64,000 bases of DNA, from the NCBI RefSeq assembly GCF_013204825.1, contig NZ_JABMKV010000001.1:558001-622000 (forward strand). Reading direction: 5' to 3'. Position numbers and translations under genes: made by a program. Below, piece after piece: positions 27,328 to 37,500 of this stretch. The number at the start of each line of letters is the position of its first letter. Position 1 is the first letter of the stretch. Under the pieces are notes generated by a model, which was not told the origin of the DNA, made no database searches, and saw only the letters and a program-made list of their open reading frames with translations. Origin of the DNA: Pedobacter boryungensis (GTDB taxonomy: Bacteria > Bacteroidota > Bacteroidia > Sphingobacteriales > Sphingobacteriaceae).

Positions 27328-29253
27328 ATGATGTTAAAAGCATTAATTAAAGCTGGTATTTTATTTTTATTTCTAATTCAAACGAGTCAACTGCATGCGC
27401 AGCAAACGGTCGAATTAAGTGATGTTTCTAAAGAACATTTTTTTGTAAATAAAGAAATTGTGTGTTTAGAAGATCCTAGTGGTAAACTTACTATTAATGA
27501 TGTAAGCAATGCAGCTTATGCCAATAAATTTATCCCAAATAAGAATTATTATCCAAAAAATTACAATCGTTCGTCGGCGTACTGGTATCGTATAAAAGTA
27601 AAGTTTACTAAAGACCTTGGTCATTCGGCTATATTTGAATTTTTTGATCAGATTACAGACCATATCGAATCTTATTTACCAGATGAATCTGGCCGGTATG
27701 TGAAGAGTGTAGCTGGTGCTGATTTAACCTTTACCGAACGCTCATTTCATCATAAAAACTTTGAGTTTTTAATTAACGATACAAAAAAAGGAGAGTACTA
27801 CTATTATTTTAGGGTAAAGTCTAAAGATCAAGTAAATGTTATCATTGTATTTAGAACAGTAGAACGTTTTATTGGTTATGCGCTCTCGGAGTACATTGTA
27901 TTTGGCTTCTTCTATGGGATGATTGTGATTTTTAGTTTTCATAATCTCTTAATGTATCTTGCTGTAAGAAGGAGACAGTACCTTTTTTATATTCTGTATA
28001 TTTTAAGTGTGGGTTTGTATGAGATGTCTACAGATGGCATTGCATTTCAATATTTGTGGCCAAATCATCCTGTATGGAATGAATATGCGTATGGAGTAGC
28101 CTTATTCTTTTTGAGTTCTTTTGGGTTAATCTTTACCAAGGAGCTGTTGCATGTAAAAATTAAAGCACCAATAATTAACACTGCAATTAATGTATTATTG
28201 GTTGTTCGCTTCTTGTTTTTCTTAAGCTGTTTATTTTATAATCCAGACTGGTTTAAGTATAAATATTTAGAATTCATTCCCCTATCATTGTGTTTCTCTA
28301 CAGGTATTTACATCTGGTGGAAGAAGAAATATGGACCAGCTCGGTTCTTTGTATTGGGTTATTCTTTCTTGTTCCTGGGTTTTATCATTAAAATCGTTCA
28401 TATTTTAGGCTGGTCAAGGCTTTTTATTGGGAATGTAATTGGGTATTACAGTTTAAGTTTCGGGTTTTTGTTAGAAATGGTTTTCCTTTCCTTTGCTATT
28501 GGCGACCAGGTGCGCATTTTACGACGTAAGAGGGAGACTGCACGAAAACAAATCATGAAGCAAATGCAAGTGAATGCGGAATTAAAAGATAGCATTAACA
28601 GAGATTTGGAAATTAAAGTGGAAGAACGTACAAAAGAAGTACAACTTAAGTCTAAAGAACTACAAGAACAAAATATAACTATCGAACATCAGAATGAGGA
28701 ATTGTTAGTCATTAACTCTTTATTAGCGCAACAGGCGGAAGAAATTTCGAGGATGAATATCCTGCTGGAAAAAGATAATATCACCTTAAAAACAAATATT
28801 GAAAAAGTAACGGACGCCCGTTTAAATGCAACTGACCTTGATTTTGATGAATTTAGTTTAAAATACCCAGATCGTGATTCGTGTTATAAGTTTTTAGCAG
28901 ACATGAAATGGGAGCATGGTTATGCCTGTATTAAATGCAAGAATACCAGTTATTGTAATGGTAAAGTGCCATTTAACCGTAGGTGTACAAAGTGTGCTTA
29001 CGAAGAATCGGTATTGCACCAAACCATTTTCGAAAACAACCGCATCCCTATTAATAAGGCATTCTACTTAGTTTACTTAATGTACAACCACAAAGGTGCT
29101 ATTTCTTCTCATAAACTGTCTGAAAAGCTGGGGATACGTCAAAGTACCTGCTGGACCTACGCTTCTAAAATTAAAAAAGTAATGGATGAGCGTAAAAAAG
29201 ATTTGAAAGGTGTGGGCAAATCTGGCTGGAGTAAACTCATTTTAGAGAAATAA
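27328..29253 (+). CDS. 7TMR-DISM sensor fused to IS1595-type zinc ribbon and HTH: putative PUL regulator
   Basis: 641 residues. A signal peptide (about 1-25) is followed by an extracytoplasmic 7TMR-DISMED2-like domain (about 30-175, 'SAYWYRIKVKF', 'YYYYFRVKSKDQ'). Seven membrane segments lie at about 185-400 (7TMR-DISM 7TM). A long coiled coil covers about 405-505. The C-terminus (about 512-625) is like the start of IS1595-family transposases: 'YPDRDSCYKFLADMKWEHGY', a zinc ribbon with C534-x2-C537 and C553-x2-C556, 'LHQTIFENNRIPINKAF', and the helix-turn-helix 'SSHKLSEKLGIRQSTCWTYA'. The DDE nuclease is absent. The protein probably senses an outer signal and binds DNA while in the inner membrane. 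It sits between the PL6 gene and the first susC, with a likely operator downstream. Domains well supported; regulatory role inferred. Confidence 0.82.
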   Translation: MMLKALIKAGILFLFLIQTSQLHAQQTVELSDVSKEHFFVNKEIVCLEDPSGKLTINDVSNAAYANKFIPNKNYYPKNYNRSSAYWYRIKVKFTKDLGHSAIFEFFDQITDHIESYLPDESGRYVKSVAGADLTFTERSFHHKNFEFLINDTKKGEYYYYFRVKSKDQVNVIIVFRTVERFIGYALSEYIVFGFFYGMIVIFSFHNLLMYLAVRRRQYLFYILYILSVGLYEMSTDGIAFQYLWPNHPVWNEYAYGVALFFLSSFGLIFTKELLHVKIKAPIINTAINVLLVVRFLFFLSCLFYNPDWFKYKYLEFIPLSLCFSTGIYIWWKKKYGPARFFVLGYSFLFLGFIIKIVHILGWSRLFIGNVIGYYSLSFGFLLEMVFLSFAIGDQVRILRRKRETARKQIMKQMQVNAELKDSINRDLEIKVEERTKEVQLKSKELQEQNITIEHQNEELLVINSLLAQQAEEISRMNILLEKDNITLKTNIEKVTDARLNATDLDFDEFSLKYPDRDSCYKFLADMKWEHGYACIKCKNTSYCNGKVPFNRRCTKCAYEESVLHQTIFENNRIPINKAFYLVYLMYNHKGAISSHKLSEKLGIRQSTCWTYASKIKKVMDERKKDLKGVGKSGWSKLILEK

Positions 29254-29320
29254 GTACTAATAAATACCTTCTCATAGCTCTAAACAGCGATTGTTGAAAA
29301 AAATTACTGGTTTTTTTCAA

Positions 29321-29339
29321 TGCGCATCAAGCGTATCAA
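29321..29339 (+). promoter_or_regulatory. Putative operator box 1 of susC promoter
   Basis: TGCGCATCAAGCGTATCAA, identical to box 2 located 79 bp downstream. It contains two tandem 9-mers, GCGCATCAA and GCGTATCAA, that differ at one base. Lies in the non-coding gap between the regulator gene and susC. A short TTTTTTTCAA run precedes it. Confidence 0.65.
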
Positions 29340-29399
29340 TCCATAAATGTATTGTTTGATAATCTTACACAAAATCAGTGAGTTAGTGATTTGTCTTAG

Positions 29400-29418
29400 T
29401 GCGCATCAAGCGTATCAA
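29400..29418 (+). promoter_or_regulatory. Putative operator box 2 of susC promoter
   Basis: Second perfect copy of TGCGCATCAAGCGTATCAA. It ends 46 bp upstream of the TTTG element of the susC promoter, a normal place for an activator site. The 79-bp offset between boxes is about 7.5 helical turns. Confidence 0.65.
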
Positions 29419-29464
29419 ATTTATTATAACTTATTAAATATCAGCTATTTATGACAATTATTTA

Positions 29465-29497
29465 TTTGTAATTCTGAATAGTATTGCTCTATATTTA
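29465..29497 (+). promoter_or_regulatory. Bacteroidota-type promoter for first susC
   Basis: TTTG (29465-29468), 21-nt spacer, TATATTTA (29490-29497). This matches the Bacteroides consensus TTTG-N19-21-TAnnTTTG at all but the last base. Transcription would begin near 29503 and leave a leader of about 45 nt before ATG 29548. Confidence 0.6.
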
Positions 29498-29547
29498 CCT
29501 CACCAAATATTTTGGTCATTACTAAAATCAAACCAATTGTAAACTGT

Positions 29548-32500
29548 ATGAGGAAAATTCTACTAAAAAGAATTTTGCGGAAAATTTCTATAACACTACT
29601 CTGGTGTTCTATTCTGCAAATTAATGCTTCGACTACTTACGCAAAAAGTAGTACAACAATCAATTATTCAACACTAAACACAAATTTTCGAACACACGGC
29701 ACTTTAAACAACACTACATTAGCTTCTTTTGCTGATGTTTCTGGCGTTGTAAAAGATGCAAGCGGCTTGCCAATTCCAGGTGTAGGCGTAAAAGTGAAAG
29801 GAACACAAAATGCAATAAGCACAGACGGAGAGGGTAGGTTTACTTTAAGAAATGTAGCGGTGGGTGCGGTATTAGAGTTTACCAGCATCGGCATGAAATC
29901 GCAAGAAGTTGTTTACAACGGACAGGCGAGTATTCAAGTTACTTTGCAAGAAGATTCTAAAGGTCTAAACGAAGTTATTGTAACTGCTTATGGGGGATCA
30001 CAAAAAAGATCGAGTGTAACAGCTGCTATTTCTCAAATTAGTGCAAGTGAGGTAATGAAATCTCCAACCCCAAATGCAACAAATGCATTAATTGGTAAGT
30101 TGCCAGGTTTAATTGCAATACAAACTAGCGGTCAGCCTGGAGCTGATGCTTCTTTACTTCGAGTACGTGGTATTTCTACCTTAAATGGTGCGAATTCTAG
30201 TGCTATTGTAGTAGTAGATGGTATCGAACGCCCTAGTTTTTCAGATGTAGATCCAAACGAAATTGAGACGGTAACGATTCTGAAAGATGCAGCTTCAACA
30301 GCAGTATATGGTTTAAAAGGTGCAAACGGTGTAATTGTAATTACAACTAAACAAGGTAAAATTGGTAAACCAAGAGTTACTTACACTGGTAATTATGCCG
30401 CACAAACTTATACAGGATTAGCTATTGGTTTGCCTGCTTATGAGAACGCAAAATTGCTAAATCAAGCTTATATAAATGATAATGCTGTGGCTATTGCCAA
30501 TGGTACTTTTAAACCACCATTTTCCGATGATGCTATTCAAAAATTTGCTGATCATTCAGATCCAATTGGTTATCCTGATGTGCAATGGTTTGATTTTTTA
30601 ACTAAAAAGTATTATTCTCAAACACAGCACAACATCCAAATTAATGGGGGTACTAAAATAGCGAAGTACTTTGTTTCGGCAGGTTATTCTTTCCAGGATG
30701 GTATTTTCAAAAAGTTCCCATCACCTTATGGTATCAATACCGTACCAAATTATAATAGATACAACTTCCGTTCGAACGTTGATTTAACATTGAATAAAGA
30801 TTTCACAGTTGGTATTAAATTGGGCGGTCGTTTTGCTACACGTTATCAGCCTTCAGGTTTATTATCTTCTTCAGCATTTTCTTATGATACGATTGAAGGG
30901 ATGATTTCTCGTATTTTGCAAGTACCGGCCTATGCTTATCCGGTTACCTTGCCAGATGGTAGAATTACCGCAAACCCTAACGTAGGTACAAACATTTGGA
31001 ATCCTTATGCAGTACTCACACGCTTTGGAACACGTAATGATGATACAAATACAATAGAGAGTACATTTAATGCTAACTATAAATTAGATTTCATTACGAA
31101 AGGGTTAGCTTTTAAAGGGAACTTCGCGTATGATTCTTACTATTTGAACGTTGAAAGAAGAAATGCAAACTGGGCAGCGTATGTATATAATCCACAAACA
31201 GGAACTGCAACTTTATCTGGCGATACCAGAAATCGTGATGAGCCTTTAGGTGCTATTCAAGATGGTGGTGTAACTACAGGAACTACAACTACCAATTTAC
31301 AAGCAGGTTTTACTTATGCAAGAGTATTTGGTAAACATAACATTAGTGCATTAGCATTGGGAACTCGCCAATTGGTTAGAGGTGTAGGTACTACTACTTT
31401 TACCGCTCCTCCAAGAGCAGCACAAGGTGTAGTTGGAAATGTTGATTATAACTACGATGACCGTTACTTTATCGGGGCAAGTGCAACGTATAATGGATCG
31501 GAAAACTTTGCTGATGGATTGAGATATGGATTTTTCCCAGCATTCTCGGCGGGTTATACCTTATCTAATGAGCATTTTTGGAAGAAAAATAATATTGTAA
31601 GCTATTTGAAATTTAGAGGAAGTTATGGTTTAGTTGGTAACGATCAAGGTATTGGGCGTTTCTTATTCTTAACTTCATATAATCCTACTGGCCCAACAGT
31701 TCCATTTGGTAATCCATTAGCTATTACCAATTGGCCGACCATAAATTTACCAGATGCTAGCTTAGGTAATGCAGAATTGACTTGGGAAACAGGTACCAAA
31801 AGAAATATTGGTATGGAAGCTCGTTTCCTTAAAGATCAATTAAAATTAACTGTAGACCTTTTTGACGAAACACGTAAAGATATTTTATTAGATCCATTAA
31901 GTGGTTCGGCATTGTTCGGTCACGTTTATCCAAAATTGAATAGAGGTGTGGTGTATAACAAAGGTTATGAAGTAGAGTTAGATTACCAAGGTAAAATTGG
32001 CAACGTAACTTTAGGAATTAATGGACAAGTAGGTTATGCAAAGAATAGAATTGTAGAAAATGATGAGCCAGATGGCTTACCTAAAGCTCAAATTAGAAAA
32101 GGAACTTCGGTAGGACAATTTTTTGGGTATGTAAATGACGGATTCTACACTTCAGCAGCTGATATCGCAGCTTCACCTAAACAACAAGGATTTAATCCAA
32201 TTCCTGGAGATTTAAAATTCAAAGATTTAGACGGTGATGGTATAATTACAACTTTAGATCAACAAGCGATTGGCTATACAAGCAATCCAGAGTACATCTA
32301 CAGTTTTACGCCTCGTTTCAGCTACAAAGCTTTCAGTTTATCTGTAATGTTTCAAGGAGCAGCTCATATCAGTTCAAATGTAATTTTGAGCGAGCAGAAC
32401 AACGGTCAGCAGATGTATGAATTTATGCTAAACTCATGGACACCTACTACTGCAGCTACCGCGACTTGGCCAGCATTACACTCAAGAGGAACTGCCTCAC

Positions 32501-32775
32501 TAAACTATTCCAATAATGATTTTACACTTCAAAATGCAGCTTATTTGAAGATTAGAAACGTAGAAATGTCTTATAATTTGCCTAAGTCTTGGATGGAATC
32601 ATTAAAGATAGCAAGTGCAAGAGTGTATTTAAATGGTCAGAACTTGTATACATGGACTAAGTTTAAGATGTATGTAGATCCAGAAAATTTAAACGTGGTA
32701 AATCAGGCTTTCCCATTACAAGCACTTTACCCAAGTTCGAGAGTTTATAATATCGGTTTACAAGTTAATTTTTAA
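29548..32775 (+). CDS. SusC/RagA family TonB-dependent outer membrane transporter (first pair)
   Basis: 1075 residues from ATG 29548. A TTG 36 nt upstream is in frame but would put it at the transcription start. A long signal (about 1-33) is followed by a carboxypeptidase-D-like domain (about 60-140, 'GVVKDASGLPIPGVGVKVKG'), the plug ('VVVDGIERPSFSDVDPNEIE', 'ILKDAASTAVYGLKGANGVI') and a 22-strand barrel ending in a terminal F ('YNIGLQVNF'). It imports glycan oligosaccharides through the outer membrane with its SusD partner, which starts 2 nt downstream. The promoter and boxes upstream indicate it heads the operon. Confidence 0.95.
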   Translation: MRKILLKRILRKISITLLWCSILQINASTTYAKSSTTINYSTLNTNFRTHGTLNNTTLASFADVSGVVKDASGLPIPGVGVKVKGTQNAISTDGEGRFTLRNVAVGAVLEFTSIGMKSQEVVYNGQASIQVTLQEDSKGLNEVIVTAYGGSQKRSSVTAAISQISASEVMKSPTPNATNALIGKLPGLIAIQTSGQPGADASLLRVRGISTLNGANSSAIVVVDGIERPSFSDVDPNEIETVTILKDAASTAVYGLKGANGVIVITTKQGKIGKPRVTYTGNYAAQTYTGLAIGLPAYENAKLLNQAYINDNAVAIANGTFKPPFSDDAIQKFADHSDPIGYPDVQWFDFLTKKYYSQTQHNIQINGGTKIAKYFVSAGYSFQDGIFKKFPSPYGINTVPNYNRYNFRSNVDLTLNKDFTVGIKLGGRFATRYQPSGLLSSSAFSYDTIEGMISRILQVPAYAYPVTLPDGRITANPNVGTNIWNPYAVLTRFGTRNDDTNTIESTFNANYKLDFITKGLAFKGNFAYDSYYLNVERRNANWAAYVYNPQTGTATLSGDTRNRDEPLGAIQDGGVTTGTTTTNLQAGFTYARVFGKHNISALALGTRQLVRGVGTTTFTAPPRAAQGVVGNVDYNYDDRYFIGASATYNGSENFADGLRYGFFPAFSAGYTLSNEHFWKKNNIVSYLKFRGSYGLVGNDQGIGRFLFLTSYNPTGPTVPFGNPLAITNWPTINLPDASLGNAELTWETGTKRNIGMEARFLKDQLKLTVDLFDETRKDILLDPLSGSALFGHVYPKLNRGVVYNKGYEVELDYQGKIGNVTLGINGQVGYAKNRIVENDEPDGLPKAQIRKGTSVGQFFGYVNDGFYTSAADIAASPKQQGFNPIPGDLKFKDLDGDGIITTLDQQAIGYTSNPEYIYSFTPRFSYKAFSLSVMFQGAAHISSNVILSEQNNGQQMYEFMLNSWTPTTAATATWPALHSRGTASLNYSNNDFTLQNAAYLKIRNVEMSYNLPKSWMESLKIASARVYLNGQNLYTWTKFKMYVDPENLNVVNQAFPLQALYPSSRVYNIGLQVNF

Positions 32776-32777
32776 AA

Positions 32778-34517
32778 ATGATGAGAAACTATAAAATATA
32801 TACAGCCGTTGTTTTACTAACGCTCTGTTTTGTTTCCTGCAAAAAAGATTTCTTGGAAAGAACACCAGGAACTCCATTAAGCGAGGATGAAATTTTTGCA
32901 GATCCTGCTTTGGCAGCCAAATTTGCAGACAATGCCTATAACTATACTATTACCAAATATGTTCGTTTCAACGATCACCGCGGTTGCCTAGCGCAAGCAT
33001 CTGATGAAGCCGTTTCTGGAAACTCTGAAGGTACCGTAACTTCATTAAATCGTGGTTTGTATCATGAGCACTCTACACAGGCTAGTTTAAACGATATCGG
33101 TGATATCTGGAAAAGAATGTATGCCTGTATTGCGATTAACAATAAGGTACTTGCAAAATTACCTACTATACCACCTGCACCAAATGCAACGGTTTCAGTT
33201 TTCGATCCTAAAAGGGTAGAAGGTGAAATGCGTTTCCTTCGTGCTATGTCATATTTCGAATTAACGAAAAGATTTGGTGGTGTTCCAATTGTAGATAAAG
33301 TATATGAAGTAAATGATGATATCAATTTACCACGTTCATCATTTGATCAGGTAACTAAATTTATTTTGAGCGATTTAGAGATTGCGATTAATAAGCTTGG
33401 GGAAGAAGGAACTTATAGTGCATCTAACTATGGTAGACCAACTGTTGGTGCTGCACAAGCCTTAAAAGCTCGTGTTTTGTTATATGCAGCAAGCCCTTTA
33501 AATAATCCATCTAGTGATAAAGCTAAATGGAAAGCAGCAGCTGATGCGGCATTGGTATTAATGGATGGTAGATATGCCTTACAAACAACTTATGGCGATA
33601 TCTTAAATGTACCTAACTCACCAGAGTACATCATGATTAAAATCAAAGGTAATACACCTTTAGCTGGTGAAATGATGCAGGATTTCTCGATGTCGCCAGG
33701 TTCTGGAGGTGCGCAAGGGCAAATGAACCCTACACAAAACCATGTTGACATGTATGAAATGGCAAATGGTAAAGCAATTACCGATCCTACTTCAGGTTAT
33801 GACCCAACAAAACCTTATGTGGGTAGAGAACCACGTTTTTATAACAACATTATTTATAACGATTTGCCTTGGCAAGGTGGTAAAATAGAAATGTGGGCTT
33901 TCCCAACGCTAGATGCACAAGGTAAACCAATTACTTTATATGGTAAAGATTGGAACCCAGGAAACATCACCTATACTGCTACACGTTACTATTGCAAAAA
34001 ATACTGGCCAGAAGTATATAGAACTGTTGGTGGAAGTACAACACTATTGAACTATATCTATTTCCGTTACGCTGAAGTATTATTGAATTATGCAGAAGCC
34101 CAAAATGAGGCAGATTATAAAGTTGATGACGCAACCGTATATAAAGCATTGGATGATATTCGTAAACGTGCTGGTATTCAATTAGGAGCAAATGGCCATT
34201 ACGGATTAAAATCTGGAATGACACAACTAGAGATGCGTGACGCGATTAGACATGAACGTGCAATTGAACTAGCGTTTGAAGATCACCGTTGGTATGATAT
34301 TATGCGTTGGAAAATAGGTTCAACTACCATTGGCGTACCTATGAAAGGAATGGATGTGGTTAAAAACACAAACGGAACCTTTACATATACACCGTTTGTT
34401 TTGGGAACTAATTTCCAAAAAACATGGGATGAGAAACAAAACCTTTACCCAATTCCAAGAACGGAAATCTATAAAAGTAAAGGAGTGCTTACTCAAAACC
34501 CAGGTTGGGAGAATTAG
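32778..34517 (+). CDS. SusD/RagB family glycan-binding lipoprotein (first pair)
   Basis: 579 residues. A lipoprotein signal 'VVLLTLCFVSCKK' places the lipidated cysteine near residue 21. The N-terminal 'FLERTPGTPLSEDEIF' and the TPR-like helices with 'EMRFLRAMSYFELTKRFGGVP', and the C-terminal 'AIRHERAIELAFEDHRWYDIMRW' and 'LYPIPRTEI', are all SusD hallmarks. It is surface-exposed, caps the preceding SusC barrel and binds the glycan. It starts 2 nt after the susC stop and is therefore co-transcribed. The MM start could be at either methionine. Confidence 0.95.
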   Translation: MMRNYKIYTAVVLLTLCFVSCKKDFLERTPGTPLSEDEIFADPALAAKFADNAYNYTITKYVRFNDHRGCLAQASDEAVSGNSEGTVTSLNRGLYHEHSTQASLNDIGDIWKRMYACIAINNKVLAKLPTIPPAPNATVSVFDPKRVEGEMRFLRAMSYFELTKRFGGVPIVDKVYEVNDDINLPRSSFDQVTKFILSDLEIAINKLGEEGTYSASNYGRPTVGAAQALKARVLLYAASPLNNPSSDKAKWKAAADAALVLMDGRYALQTTYGDILNVPNSPEYIMIKIKGNTPLAGEMMQDFSMSPGSGGAQGQMNPTQNHVDMYEMANGKAITDPTSGYDPTKPYVGREPRFYNNIIYNDLPWQGGKIEMWAFPTLDAQGKPITLYGKDWNPGNITYTATRYYCKKYWPEVYRTVGGSTTLLNYIYFRYAEVLLNYAEAQNEADYKVDDATVYKALDDIRKRAGIQLGANGHYGLKSGMTQLEMRDAIRHERAIELAFEDHRWYDIMRWKIGSTTIGVPMKGMDVVKNTNGTFTYTPFVLGTNFQKTWDEKQNLYPIPRTEIYKSKGVLTQNPGWEN

Positions 34518-34551
34518 TCAATCAATATAACGCTAAAGATTTTATTCAATT

Positions 34552-37500
34552 ATGAAATTATCAAAATCAAAATATATAGTATGCCTCCTGTTTTTATGGA
34601 TGGCTGTACTAAACGTTTACGGGCAAAAGCCTGATGAACAAATTACAGTAAAAGGACGGGTAATCGATCAGGATAAAAAACCATTGCCTGGTGTATCTAT
34701 CTCTATACAAGAAGATAAAAAGAATACAACTGTGAATACCAATGCAAATGGAGAATATACTATTGAAACAACTACTAGTGATGTTTTAGTATTTAAAATG
34801 GTTGGATATGGCACTACATTTAAACCGGCAGGAGAAATAAATGATGGTGTTGTTACGTTGACTAAATCGTTAATTGATGCAGGCGATGAGGATTTAGTAT
34901 ACATTCCTTTTGGTGTTAGAAAGAAAAGAGAGGTGACGGCCACCATTAGTACTATTTCTGCGCTTAACTTGCCTCAAATACCTTCATCTTCTTTAACTAA
35001 TGTATTTACAGGAAGACTTCCAGGATTATCAATTTATCCAAGTGGTTCTCAACAACCTGGTTACGATGTATCTAGTTTTTTAATTCGTGGTCGCTCGTCT
35101 TACAATAGTAATCAAGAACCTTTAGTTTTAGTAGATGGAATAGAGCGTAGTTTCGCTGCAATGGATTTAGGCGAGATAGAAAGTGTAAGTGTGTTAAAAG
35201 ATGCTGCAACTTTAGCTTGGTATGGCATGTATGCTGCAAATGGTGTTATCTATGTAAAAACTAGACGTGGTAGTGCAACATCAACTAAAGTTACTTTTGA
35301 TGCTCAAGCGGGTTTACAAGCGCCATTGCAAATTGCTCAACCTTTAGATTCATATACTTATGCTACTTTGTATAATGAAGCTTCAATTAATAGTGGAGGA
35401 ACAGCAGTTTATAGTCAAGCTGCATTACAAGCCTATCAGGATGGCTCTGATCCCTATAAATATCCAAACAATAATTTTGTTAGAGATTTTACCAAAAATG
35501 TAGCGCCAACACAACGTTATGTAGCTACTGTAACTGGCGGTAACGCATTTTTGAAGTATTATACCTTATTAAGCGCTTATCAACAAGGAGGTTTTTATAA
35601 AGGTGGTCATAATGAAACTTATGACGCCAATACTAATTTTAACAGATATAACTTAAGAACAAATCTTGATTTACACGTAAACAAAAATCTAGATGTTGCC
35701 TTAGATATTGGTGGTAGAATTACCAACTTAACTTTCCCTAATCAAGGAACTGCAGCGTTTTTGAATGCTGTATATTCTACACCACCAAATGCTTTTCCAG
35801 TGCTTAATCCGGATGGTTCTTATGGGGGAACTTCAATTTTCCCAGCGAGTAATCCAAAGGCGATGTTAGAAGCTAGAGGAGCAAGTACAGATTTAGTACG
35901 TAACATGATAGCCACAATTAGTGCCAGACAAAAAATGGATGGCATTTTAAAAGGGTTGACTGCAGAAGTATTTTATGCATATGATATTGCTGGATCATAC
36001 CGTTCTGGTTTTACACAGACTTATGCAACCTTCGAACCCAATGGAAGTGGAGGATATCTTCCAGGATATGGAACAGCATCAAAAGTTGATTATCTAGGAA
36101 ATTCATTTTCAGGTAACGTTAAGAAAAGTGAATTTTGGGCTGGTCTAGATTACAATAGAACTTTTGGAAACCATGACATCAAGTTTAGTTCAAGAGTTTC
36201 AAGACAAGTGTATTCTGTTTTTGGAAACTTAGATACCAAACGTGAAGGTATCTCAAACCGTTTAACCTATGGTTTTAAACAACGTTATTTTGTTGATTTA
36301 ACAGCTGGTTATTCAGGTTCAGAAAACTTTGCAGTAGGTCAGCGCTTTGGGTTTTTCCCTGCCGCATCTGCAGGTTGGATCATCTCTGATGAAGATTTCA
36401 TGAAAGGCTCAAGCTCATTTCTTGACCTGTTAAAAATTAGAGGTTCATACGGTTTAGTGGGCAACGATGCAATTGGAAATGCTAGAAGGTTTGCGTTTAA
36501 CGATTTCTTCTCTAGAAGTACAACTGGTTACACCTTTGGTACTGGTTATACGGGCGTAAGTGGTACTGCACAATTGGCATTGGGTAATCCTTATTTAACA
36601 TGGGAAAAAGCATACAAAACAAGTGTTGGCTTTGATGCTAAACTATTTAAACAAGCTTTCTCTATTAGTGCTGATTATTTTTATGAAATTAGAAAAGACT
36701 TAGCAACAGGATCTCAATTACCAAGTACGTTAGGCCAATCTTTAGTTTATGTAAATGAGGGAGAAGCTTCTTATAAAGGATTTGAGACAGGTTTAAATTT
36801 CAATAAAAAGTTAGGTAATGTTGACTTAAATATTTTTGGAAATTACACTTATCAGAAAAGTAAAATCTTAAAAATAAATGAGGCGGCTAATTTACCGGCT
36901 TATCAAAAATCAGTGGGTCACCCAATTACAAGTGTGATCAGCCCTGCTGCAACAGCTAATACTGCTGCAGGTTATATCAGCAGCATGTATAAATCGATGG
37001 GGATTTTTCAATCTCAAGCAGAAATAGATGCAGCGCCAAAACAATTATTGTCTAAAGATGTGAAACCTGGAGATATTAGATATGTAGATCAAAATGGTGA
37101 TGGAATCATTAACGGTTTAGATATCGTAAAAACAGATTACAATTTTGTACCAAATTCTGTTTTTGGTCTTGGTGCATCAGTTGCAGTAAAAGGTTTTGAT
37201 TTAAATTTCTTATTTCAAGGAACTGTAGGTAGCTCGGTTACCATTAATCAATTGGTAAATGCTGGTAACTCAAATAATGGTTATTTAAATCAATTTAGTG
37301 TAGACAGATGGACACCAACCAATACTTCAGCTCCATATCCTAGGTTGTTAATTGCTGATCGTGGTAATAACACGGTAAACTCTGATTTCTGGATCCGCTC
37401 TAGTGATTATGTGAGATTGAAAAATGTAGAGTTAGGTTATTCGCTATCAGATCGTTTTGTTAAAAAGTTAAAATTATCTCAGTTGAGATTTTACGTGAGT

